This document shows, one piece after another, positions 50,140-61,599 of a stretch of 64,000 nucleotides of DNA. The position numbers and the translations under genes were made by a program. Each line of letters starts with the position of its first letter. The stretch's first letter is position 1. This DNA comes from Ashinkailepas kermadecensis (Eukaryota; Arthropoda; Thecostraca; Neolepadidae). The stretch spans positions 1-64,000 of the forward strand of contig JAOTOM010004015.1 of assembly GCA_034440615.1 (NCBI GenBank), given 5' to 3'. The notes below the pieces were generated by a model, which saw only the letters and a list, made by a program, of their open reading frames with translations, had not been told where the DNA came from and did no database searches.

Positions 50140-50971
50140 CCCGCGCCGTCTCGGGGGGGGGGGGTTATGCACCGCCCCTCAGGTTTTCCGCGGACATGGA
50201 AAGAACGGCGCGCTGCAGCGCGCCGAAATTTGGCATACATTTTCTCACATCAATTTGGCATGTTGGGTCAAAATTTTGAGGTCAGGTCATCTAGGGTCAA
50301 CGAGTTAGTGAAGGTCAAGTGAGGTCACCTCCAAAAAAGTTCAACCAGTCATCACGCTTTAACGGATAAAGATATTTTAATGAAACTTTCAACGTTTGCT
50401 TATCGTTGGGATACCAAAAACGCACCAGAGGATTTTTTTCCCCGTTTTTTTTAATTACTTATTAGTTTTGCATATTTGCCCATTAGAGTTAAAACCGAAG
50501 ATTCTGGCTAAAGTAGGCATTTTTTTATGAAGGCAAGTCGACTTCAAACATCGCTTTTCGGTCCGCTCTACCCATTAGAAAAAGACAAATTAAAGAACTT
50601 TAAAACTCAAAATTTTGATATTTCCAACAAATAAAATGTTGAATTTTGGGTGGCCAAGCATTTTATGGCCCTGGTCAATTTCGGCTTCCTTTTCTGATTC
50701 CAAATAATTTTCGGTTTTTCAAATCTCCCCCAAAATGTTTTTGGCTCCTCCAGAGCCAAAAACATGATGTAAATCGTGAAAATCTAGGCCCCCTAGGGAC
50801 GTCACTTTGGGGGGGATGTGAGGGTGGTGTCTGGCCCTACTCATCGAGCGCTTTCCGATTACACCTCTTTCGCTTTCGTGCGACGCTTAGTTTGGAGATT
50901 AGAGGGGGGGGGGGGGTTATCCACCCACCCACCCCGAGACGGGGTGTGAGGATCTGACCGGAGAGACCGGG
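50140..50971 (+). mobile_element. piggyBac-like MITE in TTAA
   Basis: 832 bases between TTAA at 50136-50139 and TTAA at 50972-50975; copy B has a single TTAA at 63905-63908 at the same place. The ends start CCCG in both directions (CCCGCGCCGTCTC and CCCGGTCTCTCC). TTAA targets and CCC termini are piggyBac features. No transposase is encoded. An inverted relative is at 14448-15268. Direct repeats of AGGTCA with 4-base spacers occur at about 50283-50326. Confidence 0.9.
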
Positions 50972-50975
50972 TTAA

Positions 50976-51595
50976 AGTCCGAATCACGGCATGATTTTTT
51001 CGAGTCCTTGGCGCCATGTTTTGTATCTCACCTCGGTTTTTTTCGAGCTCCGGTATGTTTTCCTGGACCGTACGCGATTTGTGAAGGCATCTGATGATAT
51101 GTTTGGTGCTCCAGAGCCATTTTTCTGATCCGGACAGTTATTTTTTTGGAATCCCTCCTTATTTTGGAAGGCTCCGGGTTGATTTATGTGTGTGTGTGGG
51201 GGGGGATACCGATGCCACTTTTGTGGTCACACTGTGCTTATGCGGGGCCCTAGAGGCCAATTTTTGGGAGCCCCGACGTGAATGATTCATGCCCAGGCCA
51301 AATTTTTGGGACTACCGATGGGAATTCTGAGTCCCGAACGCGATATGTGGGGAACCGATTCGAGTTTGCGGGGCGCGATGTACTTAGCTGTGACCCCAAC
51401 GCGATCTTGGCGGTTCCTGTTGCAGATTTTCGGGCCTCGGAACGAGTTTTCTGGGCCCGCCATATTTATCGGGTCAGCCCCCTGCGCGAATTCTGGTGCA
51501 CCGACGCGAATTTGTGTGGCCCCAGCGCGACTTTTTGGAGCCCCGGCACGATTCTTGGGAGCTTTCCCTCTTAGGAGAGAAGGGGAATTTGCTCT
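50976..51595 (+). repeat. Field 4 of degenerate ~21-bp tandem repeat
   Basis: Continuation of field 3 after the MITE: units with GCGCGA or TTTTTGG and GGGCCC-like blocks. It has no coding meaning despite frames of 98-180 codons. Confidence 0.65.
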
Positions 51596-51639
51596 TTGAT
51601 ATGCCACTGCGGCCACCGAATGGGTTTTTTTTTCAGCCG

Positions 51640-53480
51640 ATGGCACCTTTCGGAGTGTAAAAGCCCTCCGGGTAATTTTTTCGGACCTGTTCTTAATTTG
51701 CCGCTTCTGGGGTCGATTCGATCGAGTCTCGGTGTGAACTTTTTGGACATCGAGTTCTATCTTTTTAAATGTTCTATCTTCGAGTTCTTTCAATCTATCA
51801 CCTCCTTCCATACCTGCTACCACTCCCATTTTAAGGGCCTCCTCTCATTTCTTGGGAACTCCTTCCGGTCTTCGGGGCCTCATTCGGCCCTGGGGACCTC
51901 CTATTCCGTCATGAAGGACTCCTGTCGAGTCCGGCAGGGGCCTCCTTTTCTCTTCTAGAGACCTTTTTGAAATTAGAAGCCTCCTCTCACGTCTTGGGGG
52001 TCTCCTGCTCTGCGTTTTTATTCGATCTTTACCCATTTTAAGAGTGGCCTCTTATCTCCAGGTGGACTCCTCTTCTCTCCCAGGTGCCTCCTCCTCCAAA
52101 TTATAAGCAACCTGTCCTATCTCAATTCCCTTGTCATTTCCTAGGGACCTTCTTACCCGTCTTGGAGCCTTCTTTCTCGCCTGGGAGTCATCCCTCTTAT
52201 CTAATGGCCTTTCTCTCCTATTTTAGGGGCCTCCTCGTTCACCATGGGATCTCATTTGCAATCTTGTGTCATCCTCTTCCGAATTAGGTGTCTTCTGCCA
52301 TGTTTTTGGATCATTCTTTTCTATCTTGGTGGAACCTTACCCGTTTTGGCACCTGTTTTTGCGTCTCCGAAACCTCATTTCATATCCACTGGCTTTCTCT
52401 TCCGTCTTAGGGCCTCCTCTAATTTCCTGGGGCCCCTTTCCCGTATTTGGGCCTCCTTTGCAATCCTGGGGGCCTCCTATGCAAACCTGGGTCCTCCTTT
52501 GCAATCCTGGGGCCTCCTTTGCAATCCTGGGAGCCTCCTTTGCAATCCTTGGGGCCTCATTTGCAACCATGGCGGCCTCATTTGCAATCCTGGGGGCCTC
52601 CTTTGCAAACCTGGGACCTCCTTTGCAATCATGGGGCCTCCTTTGCAATCTTGGGGCCTCCATTGCAATCCTGGGGGCCCCCTTTGCAATCATGGGGGGC
52701 CTCCTTTGCAATCATGGGGCCTCCTTTGCAATCATGGGGCCTCCTTTGCAATCATGGGTGCCTCCTTTGCAATCCTGGGTGCCTCCTTTGCAATCCTGGG
52801 GACCTCATTTGCAATCATGGGGACCTCCTTTGCAATCCTGGGGGCCTCATTTGCAATCCTGGAGGCATCCTTTGCAAACCTGGGACCTCCTTTGCAATCC
52901 TGGGAGCCTCCTTTGCAATCCTGGGGCCTCCTTTGCAATCTTTGGGGCCTCCGTGGCAATTGTCGGCACTCTCTTGATTTCTGAGGCCTCCTATCCTCTC
53001 CTAGGTGACTCCTTTTTCAAATTAGGGGCCTCCCCTCACGTTTCGGATGCCTCATCACCTGTGTTTGGAGCCCCATTATCCTCTTAGCAGGGTGCTTTTG
53101 TGTCGTTGTCTAAAATCTTCTCTCATAGAGTCCTCCCCTTAAAAAATATGGGCCTCATCTGGCTGGTCACAGTGGCCTTCTCTCATTCCTGCGGAGACCT
53201 TCTTACCCATCTTGGGGCTCCCTCTTGCGTCCGGATAAATATATCCTATCATTCCTTATTTTCTATTGTAGGGGCCTCCTCTTCCATCTTGGGGGCCTCG
53301 TTTTCCAAATTAAGAATATCCTGCCACCAATCGGAAGCCTTCTTGTCTAACCTGGGTGGCTTCCTGCCCGTCTCGGTGGCATCCTTTTCATCCTGGGGAC
53401 TCCTCCCAATCACTGTCCTACGTCGCTTAATGGGACCTGATTAGATTTCGCGGGAGCCTCGTTATCAGTCTTGGGGTCTC
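51640..53480 (+). repeat. Field 5 of ~21-bp repeat with homogeneous core
   Basis: Units open with GGGGCCTCCT, the reverse complement of the field 1 and 2 anchor, followed by variable pyrimidine-rich bases. The core (52455-52975) is nearly uniform, with about 24 copies of GGCCTCCTTTGCAATCCTGG at a mean spacing of about 21.3 bases. The outer parts are as degenerate as field 1. Frames of 176-273 codons (LLCNPGG repeats) and minus-strand frames exist because 21 is divisible by three. Confidence 0.85.
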
Positions 53481-53636
53481 CTTGACAGCATGATCTTCTG
53501 TCTCGTCGGTCTCCTTGCTCACCTTTTTTCCTGTGCATTTCCGGATAGGGGCCTCCTCAAATTTCAGGGGGGGGGGGGGCAGTCTCACGGCAGGAGGGGC
53601 GACTGCCCCCTCTGCCCCCCCCGTGGCGACGCCCCT
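53481..53636. other. G-rich repeat end
   Basis: A G11 run, then GGGCGACTGCCCCCTCTGCC and GTGGCGACGCC, similar to the end of the R3 repeats. Probably a dispersed-element terminus. Confidence 0.4.
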
Positions 53637-53840
53637 GGTGTCAAGGCCTTTTTGCCCGGCAGCCTTCCTGCTCAGTGGTGCTGTATACACTGGGCCACGT
53701 TAGAGGCTGAGCGCGGCACACTCCACCGGACGAGCACTGGTTGCCGGCCTCGGGGCGCGTGGCAGGTCGACAAGTACTGCATATAGAAACGAGGAATCGG
53801 TCCCAGGTCATGTCAGAATTTCACTGGCCCATAAATTCCG
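53637..53840 (-). repeat. Dispersed repeat R1, minus copy
   Basis: Inverted counterpart of 37110-37335. Confidence 0.8.
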
Positions 53841-56551
53841 GAATATTAATTTGACCTGATGACCGATATACCGACTGATGGGTTGATTGCATATATTTTT
53901 TTACTTTCCTACCGTTTCGTGAGTCATTTTACTTTATAGTGGGAGGAGGAAGCATTGCTCTATGGTAAGTGCCCGAAGCCACCTTCCAGGTCAACTCATG
54001 TAATTTCTGCGAAGTCATCCTTCATATCAAACGATTTTTACACACACGAAAGGCAAGGGTCTGGACCCTCAACTTCTAGGGCGGGCATCCTGATGCAGTA
54101 AAGGAACTCTTGCCATTGTTCAGTAACATGGTTTGGCGGTAGGGGACATGCGCGGCCACGCTACTGCTAGCGCTTCGTTTGCACCTGGCGGTGGAAGTTC
54201 GAACTGTAAGCATGCCATCGGATTGCATGGCGGCCGCGGCCGCTGGATGCTAAATCATGAATATAATTGTCAAAGCCAAAGAAAGTATGCTATCTCGAGA
54301 TTTTGCCCCACCTGTGCTGGATACATTCATCATTTCTGCATCAGTTGATACAACTTAGACTCCAGTATAATGGCCGTTAGTAATCGTCAATTTTGTTTTA
54401 AAGTTAACATGTTCCCCAATTTCCGCATAGCTTAAGCATGGGGAATACCAGAAGCATGATGCGGTCGCATGTGAAATTGAATATTTTGATCAAACGATGG
54501 TACTAACTGAAAATGCCCCCCCTGGAACTTCCTCAGAATTTATCACTCGTTTCAATGAAGGTATTCCTGGTCAACTGACACTGCCGCTATACATCGTCAA
54601 ATTTGTTTAAAGATGGAATAGCATCGCAAGGATGTCTTGGAGTCAAGGATGTCGAGGAAGTGAGGACAGTATCAATTTGTTGCAGATAATAAGGGCGATG
54701 GTGTATAATACAACTATTTTAACTATACTAATGCTTTTAAAAAATCTTCAAATTTTCTTTGAAAAAATCTTCAAATCCTGCAACAGCCTTGAACACATTC
54801 ACTGAATATTCACATCCAACACCAGTGCATGAGGCATTCCAGATTTGGTGCATGACAAACCAAGGGGGAACAATATTCCACACTTGTGTTTGACATCATG
54901 AATAATTTATCTTATTAACACCACCTGTATGTGCAGTATTATTGTGCTTTAAAGTATTCACAAGACAGGTTTTGGACACATTTTACCTGCAGGAAGCAAA
55001 TAAAGGGGTTAGGCTCGCTCAGGCCCTTGTCATCCCCATGCCTTCCTGCGTGTCGCCTCGAATGGTACAAATGACGTCATCTGGGGTACACCTTTAGGGC
55101 CGTTTTAATGGTTTGCTGTATATTAAAATCAACATATTTTCAATTCAATTCACTTTCTAAATCTTCTAATATCGCGTCTGTGCTCTTAGATTCTTGTTCA
55201 GCTGCTATTTTATAAGTTTCAGTTAGGCTGCGAATTAGACGACCACCATCACGAAACGCAGCGTTTTAGGGGCACACTTATTCTCAAATTCTTAGATGAA
55301 GCGGTTGAGTCATAAATGGCGCAGTTGTTTACATAGCTCTCTTGTATGTGCTTCATTTCACACCTTGTGTTCGCTGTCCCGCGTTTTAGTTGAATTTTGT
55401 TTTATTGTGTTGTGTTGTGGTGTATCTTGTGTGTAGTTGCACGGTTAGCTGTATATTTTGCAGTCGTTAATTAGTGATATAAATTGAGATGTGTTCCGCA
55501 TTAGGTATCTAATATGTTGATGCCGCTTATCCTGTAGATTTGCAGTTTCAGGTCATTTCTGATTTCACGGAATGTCTTTTTCTAGTGCAATGCTTGTGAA
55601 TGTGCTGAACATGATGTGAACACTTATTTCCTCTGCAAATGCATACTTTTCAGTTGGGAGGCAGCATACCATGCAAAAATGGCCTTGGAGTTTGGTAATA
55701 TAGCATACAGGGTAACGTTCCAAATGAAGAAAAAATGATGTAGCATAACCTAAACTAACCTAGGTTAGCTTAGGTTATGCTACATCATTTTCTCTAGCTA
55801 GCTTAGCCATCTATGCAAGAAAACAATTTATTTTTTTTTAATGGAAAATTTCTGAGCATTAAAAAAAAATTTCAAATTCATAAAAACCTAACCTTATCTA
55901 ACCTATCCTGAACTGTTTTTGAAGAAAACTCAATTAAAAGAAAATCACCCACACCCCATCTTTTTTATAACTTCCCACAAAACCCAAACCTATCTGAAAT
56001 TAACTAAACATAACCCCCTTGTATGCTTCATGGAGGTATAATGTGTGTAAAACGTGTTCAGTTGTTACCTTGAACTGTAATAATATATCCTACATATTTT
56101 GCTTATCCTACATATTGTGATTGAGATAGAGAAGGTGGCCTAAAATTCAGTGTCAGTATCCTAGGGTTTATTTTTCAAACATCTGGAAGAATCATCTCGA
56201 AAGAAGAGTGGTTTTCAATCAGCATGCTTAAGTTTCCAAGAGATGGAAATACATGCAAGACTTAGTTGACAAAGTGAAAAAGAGCTGATAGAGTTCATCA
56301 AACCAACTCATTAATTTGGTTCAATCACTTTACCTCTGATGATTATGATCCTGGCTATCTGATGCAGCTGAAGCTGATGCTGCAATGGCAATACCTGCCT
56401 CTTCCGAACCCTGGTGCCATTCCATGAATTAACCTGCCTACCAGATTTGTATGGTATGAAGTGTTGAATCATGCATGTCTGTTGTGCTTGCTGTATTTTG
56501 GAGAATCGTATCCTTGTAAAGCTAAATGAAGAACCAGTTCAACTAGTTTGA
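53841..56551. other. AT-rich region without a supported gene
   Basis: Longest frame 71 codons. The segment 55560-55710 resembles 61440-61585 in direct orientation (block CACTTATTTCCT, then GCAAAT and CTTTTCAGTTG), so it contains a dispersed repeat. A 60-bp palindrome lies at 55732-55791. Confidence 0.5.
55732..55791. repeat. 60-bp near-perfect palindrome
   Basis: Two 30-base arms without a spacer, one mismatched pair. The centre is AACCTAGGTT and the outer part is AAAATGATGTAGCATAACCT. It contains CCTAA/TTAGG-like steps. It would form a cruciform or hairpin; it has no T-run typical of a terminator. Confidence 0.9.
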
Positions 56552-56964
56552 TGCCACTTCAATTCACATGAATATAGCACGACCACCATCAGTAAACTGG
56601 GACTGGAGCGTGACGGCCTTGCTGTCGTTGCCGGCTTCGTCGCCTACAAAATGAGGCGTGTCAATACAGCACTTGGCTGGTCGACGTCTGAAGCACCGGA
56701 GGAGCTCCTGATAACTGTGTCCAGCTCTTGGCTCACCACCATCGGTTGCGGCCGGCTCTACGTGCCACAGACCTGGTAGACGGTGCTGGTAGATCAGTTG
56801 AATTCTTATTTCTGCTCCATCCTGGGCCCAACCTGCACCGGCGAGGCCAGCATTGTGAGGCGCCTGGTAGGCGTCATCAGCAGCCGGCAGCCGAGGCCAG
56901 ATGTCTGTGTGGCACGGAGGCTGACTCGAGTTGGGATGCATGTGCGCATCGGCTGGTTGCACTA
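56552..56964 (+). pseudogene. P-element-like transposase C-terminal remnant
   Basis: One frame reads from 56552: ISKLGLERDGLAVVAGFVAY, then a short variable part, SSWLTTIGCGRLYVP, an in-frame TAG at 56780, and LNSYFCSILG through RRLTRVGMHVRIGWLH to a stop at 56963. The block order (AGYVA.KL, then W...SRGGL..PS, then F.R.RT..RIR.LN) is that of the carboxy terminus of P-type or related transposases as I remember them. Homology is by motif only. It is truncated at the 5' side and carries the internal stop. Confidence 0.5.
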
Positions 56965-57118
56965 GAATTCTGCTCGGCAGAGAGCAGAGGCGGGAATCTA
57001 GGCAGGTGCGCCAGCATGTCACCAGCCAACGATAGGATGTCCACCCTCACTGCCGGTCATCTGTCACCGTCCCTGCTGTGTATCGTGTCGTGTCTCTCGA
57101 TTCTGCTCCTTTTCTCCG

Positions 57119-57465
57119 TGTTTGCTGCTGCCGCCGTGACCGCCAGTTAGCGGACTGGCGGCGCCCCCTATACTCCCCGTCCTGGCGGCACTTGGCACTG
57201 CTTTCGTGTCACCCGATCCTGCCGTATTGTTAGCGTGTTTTGCTGTTGCGACTGCGACTATTGACGGGTTGGCGGCGATCCCTGTACCGGCCCGTCCTGG
57301 CGGCACTTGAAAATGCTCTCGTATCGCCCGGCCCCGCTGTCCTGTTGGCGTGTTTTGCTGCTGCCGCTGTGACCAGGGGCAGACTAGCGGCGCTCACTAT
57401 GCTTGCCCGTTCTGGCTGCACTTGGCACTGCTCTTGGCTCTGGCAGTGCTATGTCACCAGAGGGT
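57119..57465 (+). repeat. ~115-bp tandem repeat, 3 copies
   Basis: Three units starting GTGTTTTGCTG or GTGTTTGCTG at 57119, 57235 and 57350, each with GGCGGCG, CCCGTCCTGGCGGCACTTG and TGTCACC or TATCGCCC blocks. It sits immediately 5' of the recognisable LINE sequence and overlaps the open frame, so the first ~75 codons of that frame are repeat translation. It could be the element's own 5' repeat or unrelated DNA. Confidence 0.75.
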
Positions 57466-59897
57466 TGGGACTCGTAGAGGAGCAGCTCCTGGCAGCGGTC
57501 TCCACCAACAAACCAGTCGTGGCCCTGGGGGATCTAAATATCAACATGAATGCAGATAATTCCGACACCCGCAGCTTGAAAAACATCCTGAACGAACTGA
57601 GCCTCAAACAGCTGGTGATGCAGCCAACCCACCTCCTCCCTACACCCACGCTGCTAGACCTCATCATATCGAACATCACAGACCTCTCCACACCCGCCGT
57701 TGTACTCCCGGATCCGAGAGCAGACCACCAGCCCATTCTCATCAACGCCCAGATCCGCCGAGAGCGCCCATCGCGCCCCGCCCCCGTCACCACCAGGCCG
57801 TGGAGGCGCGTCGACTGGAATGCTCTCTGTCTGAGCCTACTAACCGCTGACTGGATGCCACTCTATGAGGCTTCCGAGGTTGATGGGAAGCTGGCGGCCC
57901 TCATGATGGCTTGGAACGCAGCCATAGATGAGCACTGCCCGGTCATCACCGTGACACGGCGTCATCCGCACTGTCCGTGGCTCAGAAATAACGCCGAGCT
58001 CACGTCAGCCATAGAGGAGCGTGACGCAACGAGAAGAAATTGGGAGACATCCAGAACACCGGAAGCACGACAGACCTGCCAACAGAGCCGAAATCGCCTG
58101 AAAAGTACACTTATCCGAGCCCGCCGTGAGTTCCTGTGTGGTGGCCTGCTGACTGACCGACGGGAGTTTTGGCGCCGTTTGAAAGTGTTTGCGCTCCGAC
58201 CGACAGAGGGACCCACCGACAGTGATGATGATGTGTTAGCCCGTGCAGACAAGTTCAACTCGCATTTCGCGGAGGTGGGCTCACGTATAGCGGTGGAGGT
58301 GGTGCGCGACGGTAGCCCCAAGTATGGTCCCCGGCCACCCAGAGTGTGTGCGTCGGCGCTGGCGCTGCACCCCGCCACTCTACCTGAGCTCTCTAAGGCG
58401 ATAGGGCGAATGAGTTCATCCAGGGCAATCGGAGTCGACGGAGTCCCTCTCCACGCCATCAAAAAATGCTTCGCTGTCGTCGGCCCACATCTGGTCCATC
58501 TCATCAACTGCTCTATTGTCACGCAGGCCTTCCCCGCATGGAAAGTCGCCCGTGTAACGCCAATTTTTAAGTCAGGCGATCGTTCTGATCTTAGCAATTT
58601 TAGACCAATCTCAATTCTGTCTGTTCTCTCCAAAATCACGGAAAAGGTCGTCTCCATGCAATTGGTGTCGTACCTGCATGACAATCATGTACTCTCGCCC
58701 TCACAGTACGCCTACCGACCGAACCTCTGTACGGAGGACGCCATGCTCGATGCTGTCGAATGGATGCTACAGATGGTCGACGAGGGCCACGTCGCGTCGC
58801 TAACAACGATAGACCTCAGCAAAGCCTTCGACAGCGGCGATCATGGTGTCCTCCTGGCCAAGCTCGGCTGGTATGGTGTGCGGTCGACGGAATGGTTCCG
58901 CAGCTACTTCAGCGACCGGAAGCAGACGGTGAGCGGCGGCTCCTCCATCCTTCCCCTGACTCACGGCGTGGCACAAGGCTCCATCATCGGCCCAATCCTC
59001 TTTCTCATCTTCATCAATGACCTGCCCTCTTTCCTCCCCCATGGCCGCCTATTATCCTATGCCGACGATACCCAGCTTCTAGATCATTCTCTACCCAACG
59101 TCACCGGCCTATCCAGCCTCAAGGCACGGGTCGAGGAGTCCATATCTCGTCTTCAAAGTTAGTTTCAGTCCAACAGTCTAAGGATGAACCCGGACAAAAC
59201 TCAATTCACGCTCTTTGGCACCAATGCGTCATTAAAAAAGGCAGCGAACTTCCAGATCACTCTTTCAAATTCGATCATAACTCCACGTCCCATCGTTAAG
59301 GTGTTAGGTGTTCTCCTAGACCAGCAGCTTAGCTGGGATTCTCACATATCCATGGTTGTGCGCAAATGCAACGCCATCATAGCATCCCTATACAAATTTC
59401 GCCATAATTTCACCACGGATGTCCTCAAGCTCTTAGTCCAGATCCACGTTTTCCCTCACATCCTTTACTGTTTATCTCTCTGGGGCGGAGCCGCTCAGTG
59501 CCGTCTACACCGCGTGCAAAAATGCATCAACTTTGCCGCGCGACAAATCACCGGTGTGCACCGCAACGAACATGTGTCCCCTGCACTTGTGTCATTAGGA
59601 TGGCTGAACCTTGCAGAAATGGTTCTGGAGCACGATTGCGTTCAGGTACACAGAGCCATGTGTACTGAACAATGTCCGGAAGCTGTTCGTAAGATGTTTA
59701 CCTCGCGGTCACAAGTATCGCAGAGGGAGACCAGAGCTGGGTCAGTCGGTAAGCTTCATCTCACAAGATGTCGACTCACGCAGACCCAACGAGGTTTTTC
59801 GTACCGCGCCGCGGTCGCCTGGAGCAGGCTACCACCCGTCACCAGGCAAGTACCGAGTCGCTCTGCATTCATAAGTGCTTTGGCGCAGAGTCGCTAG
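57240..59897 (+). pseudogene. CR1-group LINE ORF2 with one internal stop
   Basis: One frame runs 57240-59897, broken only by TAG at 59160-59162. From about 57465 it encodes the second half of an APE-type endonuclease (VVALGDLNINMN near residue 99, ADHQPI near residue 161); the first half is missing. Then comes the reverse transcriptase: TPIFKSGDRSDLSNFRPIS near residue 440, KAFDSGDHG near 526, HGVAQGSIIGPILF near 577, and the catalytic YADDTQL near 607. The thumb and carboxy-terminal domain include MNPDKTQF and HRVQKCINFAARQITGV. The stop replaces what is usually Trp in this position of the family. The 5'-truncated endonuclease also makes it non-functional. It is still unusually intact and therefore probably young. 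Confidence 0.85.
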
Positions 59898-60057
59898 TTT
59901 TACTAAATGGGTGTAAGTCCATATAAGCTGTATGTTCTTGAAATGTTTCTGGCGCAATTGTATTTACCTGATGTGCTTACGCAACATTGTCTGGGTGCGG
60001 AACAGCCACCACGTGGAAGTACCCCAATACATGACATGACATGACATGACATGACAT
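59898..60057 (+). mobile_element. LINE 3' untranslated region and (ATGAC)n tail
   Basis: About 130 bases after the stop codon lead to five ATGAC units (60031-60055). A short 3' microsatellite rather than poly(A) is a CR1-group trait and marks the 3' end of the element. Confidence 0.75.
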
Positions 60058-61599
60058 CTACCAGGTGTGACGTATGCCACTTCATTGTTGCTTGTATCTA
60101 TCATTTGGCCTATGAACATTGATTGGAAAGAATGACATGCAAAGTCCCTTTGCTCCACGAACTTTGATTGCGATCATTCATTCATGCTCTGAACCGGAAC
60201 CAGCACAGAAGCCGACTAGGTCGACTACGCCGACGCGTAGGAGCGTTTTGGAATGATCCAGATCTAGTCCTGAACGCATTGCTTGGGAATGCCACCAATA
60301 CATGACTGGCTGCTTTTGGAGCCCCATGTTTCCAGTCCGTCCGTCGAATGTAGCCTACTAACTAAAGTGAAATTTTGCTTACTTTTGGGAGGCGTCAGCC
60401 CCCTTTAAGACTGACGTGAGCCCACCTTCCCCAATAATTTCATATTTTAACATGTGGCGCTAATGTGGCCTCTCGACTGAAGGTCTTCCTGTTACCTCCA
60501 GGCATTGCGTCCCCCAAATCATTTTCTGAAAGTCCCACCCCCGTTGCTGAGCTGGGACGGGGGCTTACAGATGCCCCATACAAAGGAATGTCTACCTCTC
60601 ACGTGCTCCCTATGGTACTGTCGATCTGATAATAAAAATTGTCACCTTTCTTGACATCTAAATCAAGTGCGTTGCCGCATATAGATGGGGATGAAAAGTT
60701 GTTTCGGTTAATTACTTTTGCCATGCAACACCACAAGTAAATTTGATACAGATTGGGGCTCTCCCTCCCCCCCCTCCGCCTGGTTCCATCATGGCGACGA
60801 CCACGCCTCAGATACGTCCTTACTGCATCCCGCCGCGGTAAGATGTTAATTATCTGCCGTATCTGACTTGTCCTACCTCCCCTTGCACGCTCTTTCGGGT
60901 ATAATATGCGCATGAAAGGTATTGGAGATCCCTTCCGGGACTATGACGCTCTAAGTTTTGCACCTAAACCTCCTAAACCCTCGTTTTCTCCCCCGTAGTG
61001 TACACACGTGGCGTATCTTCGAAGCGTGTGAGCGGCTGGCCCATGTTAAGTGTGTACCCCTGATGACGTCATTTAAGGACCTGCGCAAAAAGCTGCGTGG
61101 TAGGGATGACGCCACCTGATATATATCGCCTTGGGCTCGCTTCAGTCACTTTTTTAGTTGCACAAAAATGCTTTTTTGTTCCTCAAGTTCTTTTGTTCTT
61201 CAAAAGCAGCTTAGTCTATGTTAGGTCAGAATAGGTTTTTAATTTGATAAGTTTTAGAAGAAAAATTGTTTGTAACACAGCAGATAGATCCTTTGTCCAA
61301 AGATGCATGACCATGTTTCACCAAATACATACCAGTTCATGATTGCAGGCACCTACTTGTCAAACTGCATTATCCCAGACCACTCATATGGTACTGTAAG
61401 ACAAAACGTTGGTAAATTTGTGCATTAGAGTACTTTTTAATTGCTTGGAATTTCTGTCAATGCAATGTTTGTTACAATGATTAAGATAATGTGACCACTT
61501 ATTTCCTGTGCAAATACTTACTCTTCAGTTGACAGGCAAAATCATACCAAACATGTGCTTTGATTCAGATAATATAACATAAAATGTATGTTAAAGTCA
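60058..61599. other. No recognisable gene
   Basis: Longest frame 104 codons on the minus strand without motif. Near 60400-60480 there is a piece resembling the dispersed sequence in foldback 3 (CCAATAATTTCATATTTTAA), and 61440-61585 matches 55560-55710. Otherwise nothing. Confidence 0.45.

Larger units (their letters stand above)
45085..51090 (+). repeat. Segmental/dispersed duplication, copy A
   Basis: Collinear with copy B (61935-64000): 45085-46266 matches 61935-63141, 49369-50139 matches 63142-63908, and 50976-51090 matches 63909-64000. The interruptions are the transposon 46267-49364 and the MITE 50140-50971. Shared blocks include CTTAAAGATATCTCCCATTG, GTGCTGGCTG and CCCGGTCGCCACGACGCCAA. 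It covers part of the 21-bp repeat field at its right. Confidence 0.85.

Noticed and set aside
52244..53087. 246- and 273-codon frames with LLCNPGG or PPLQSWG repeats
   Set aside because: The 21-bp tandem period keeps frames open; opposite-strand frames are equally open and there is no start context or domain.
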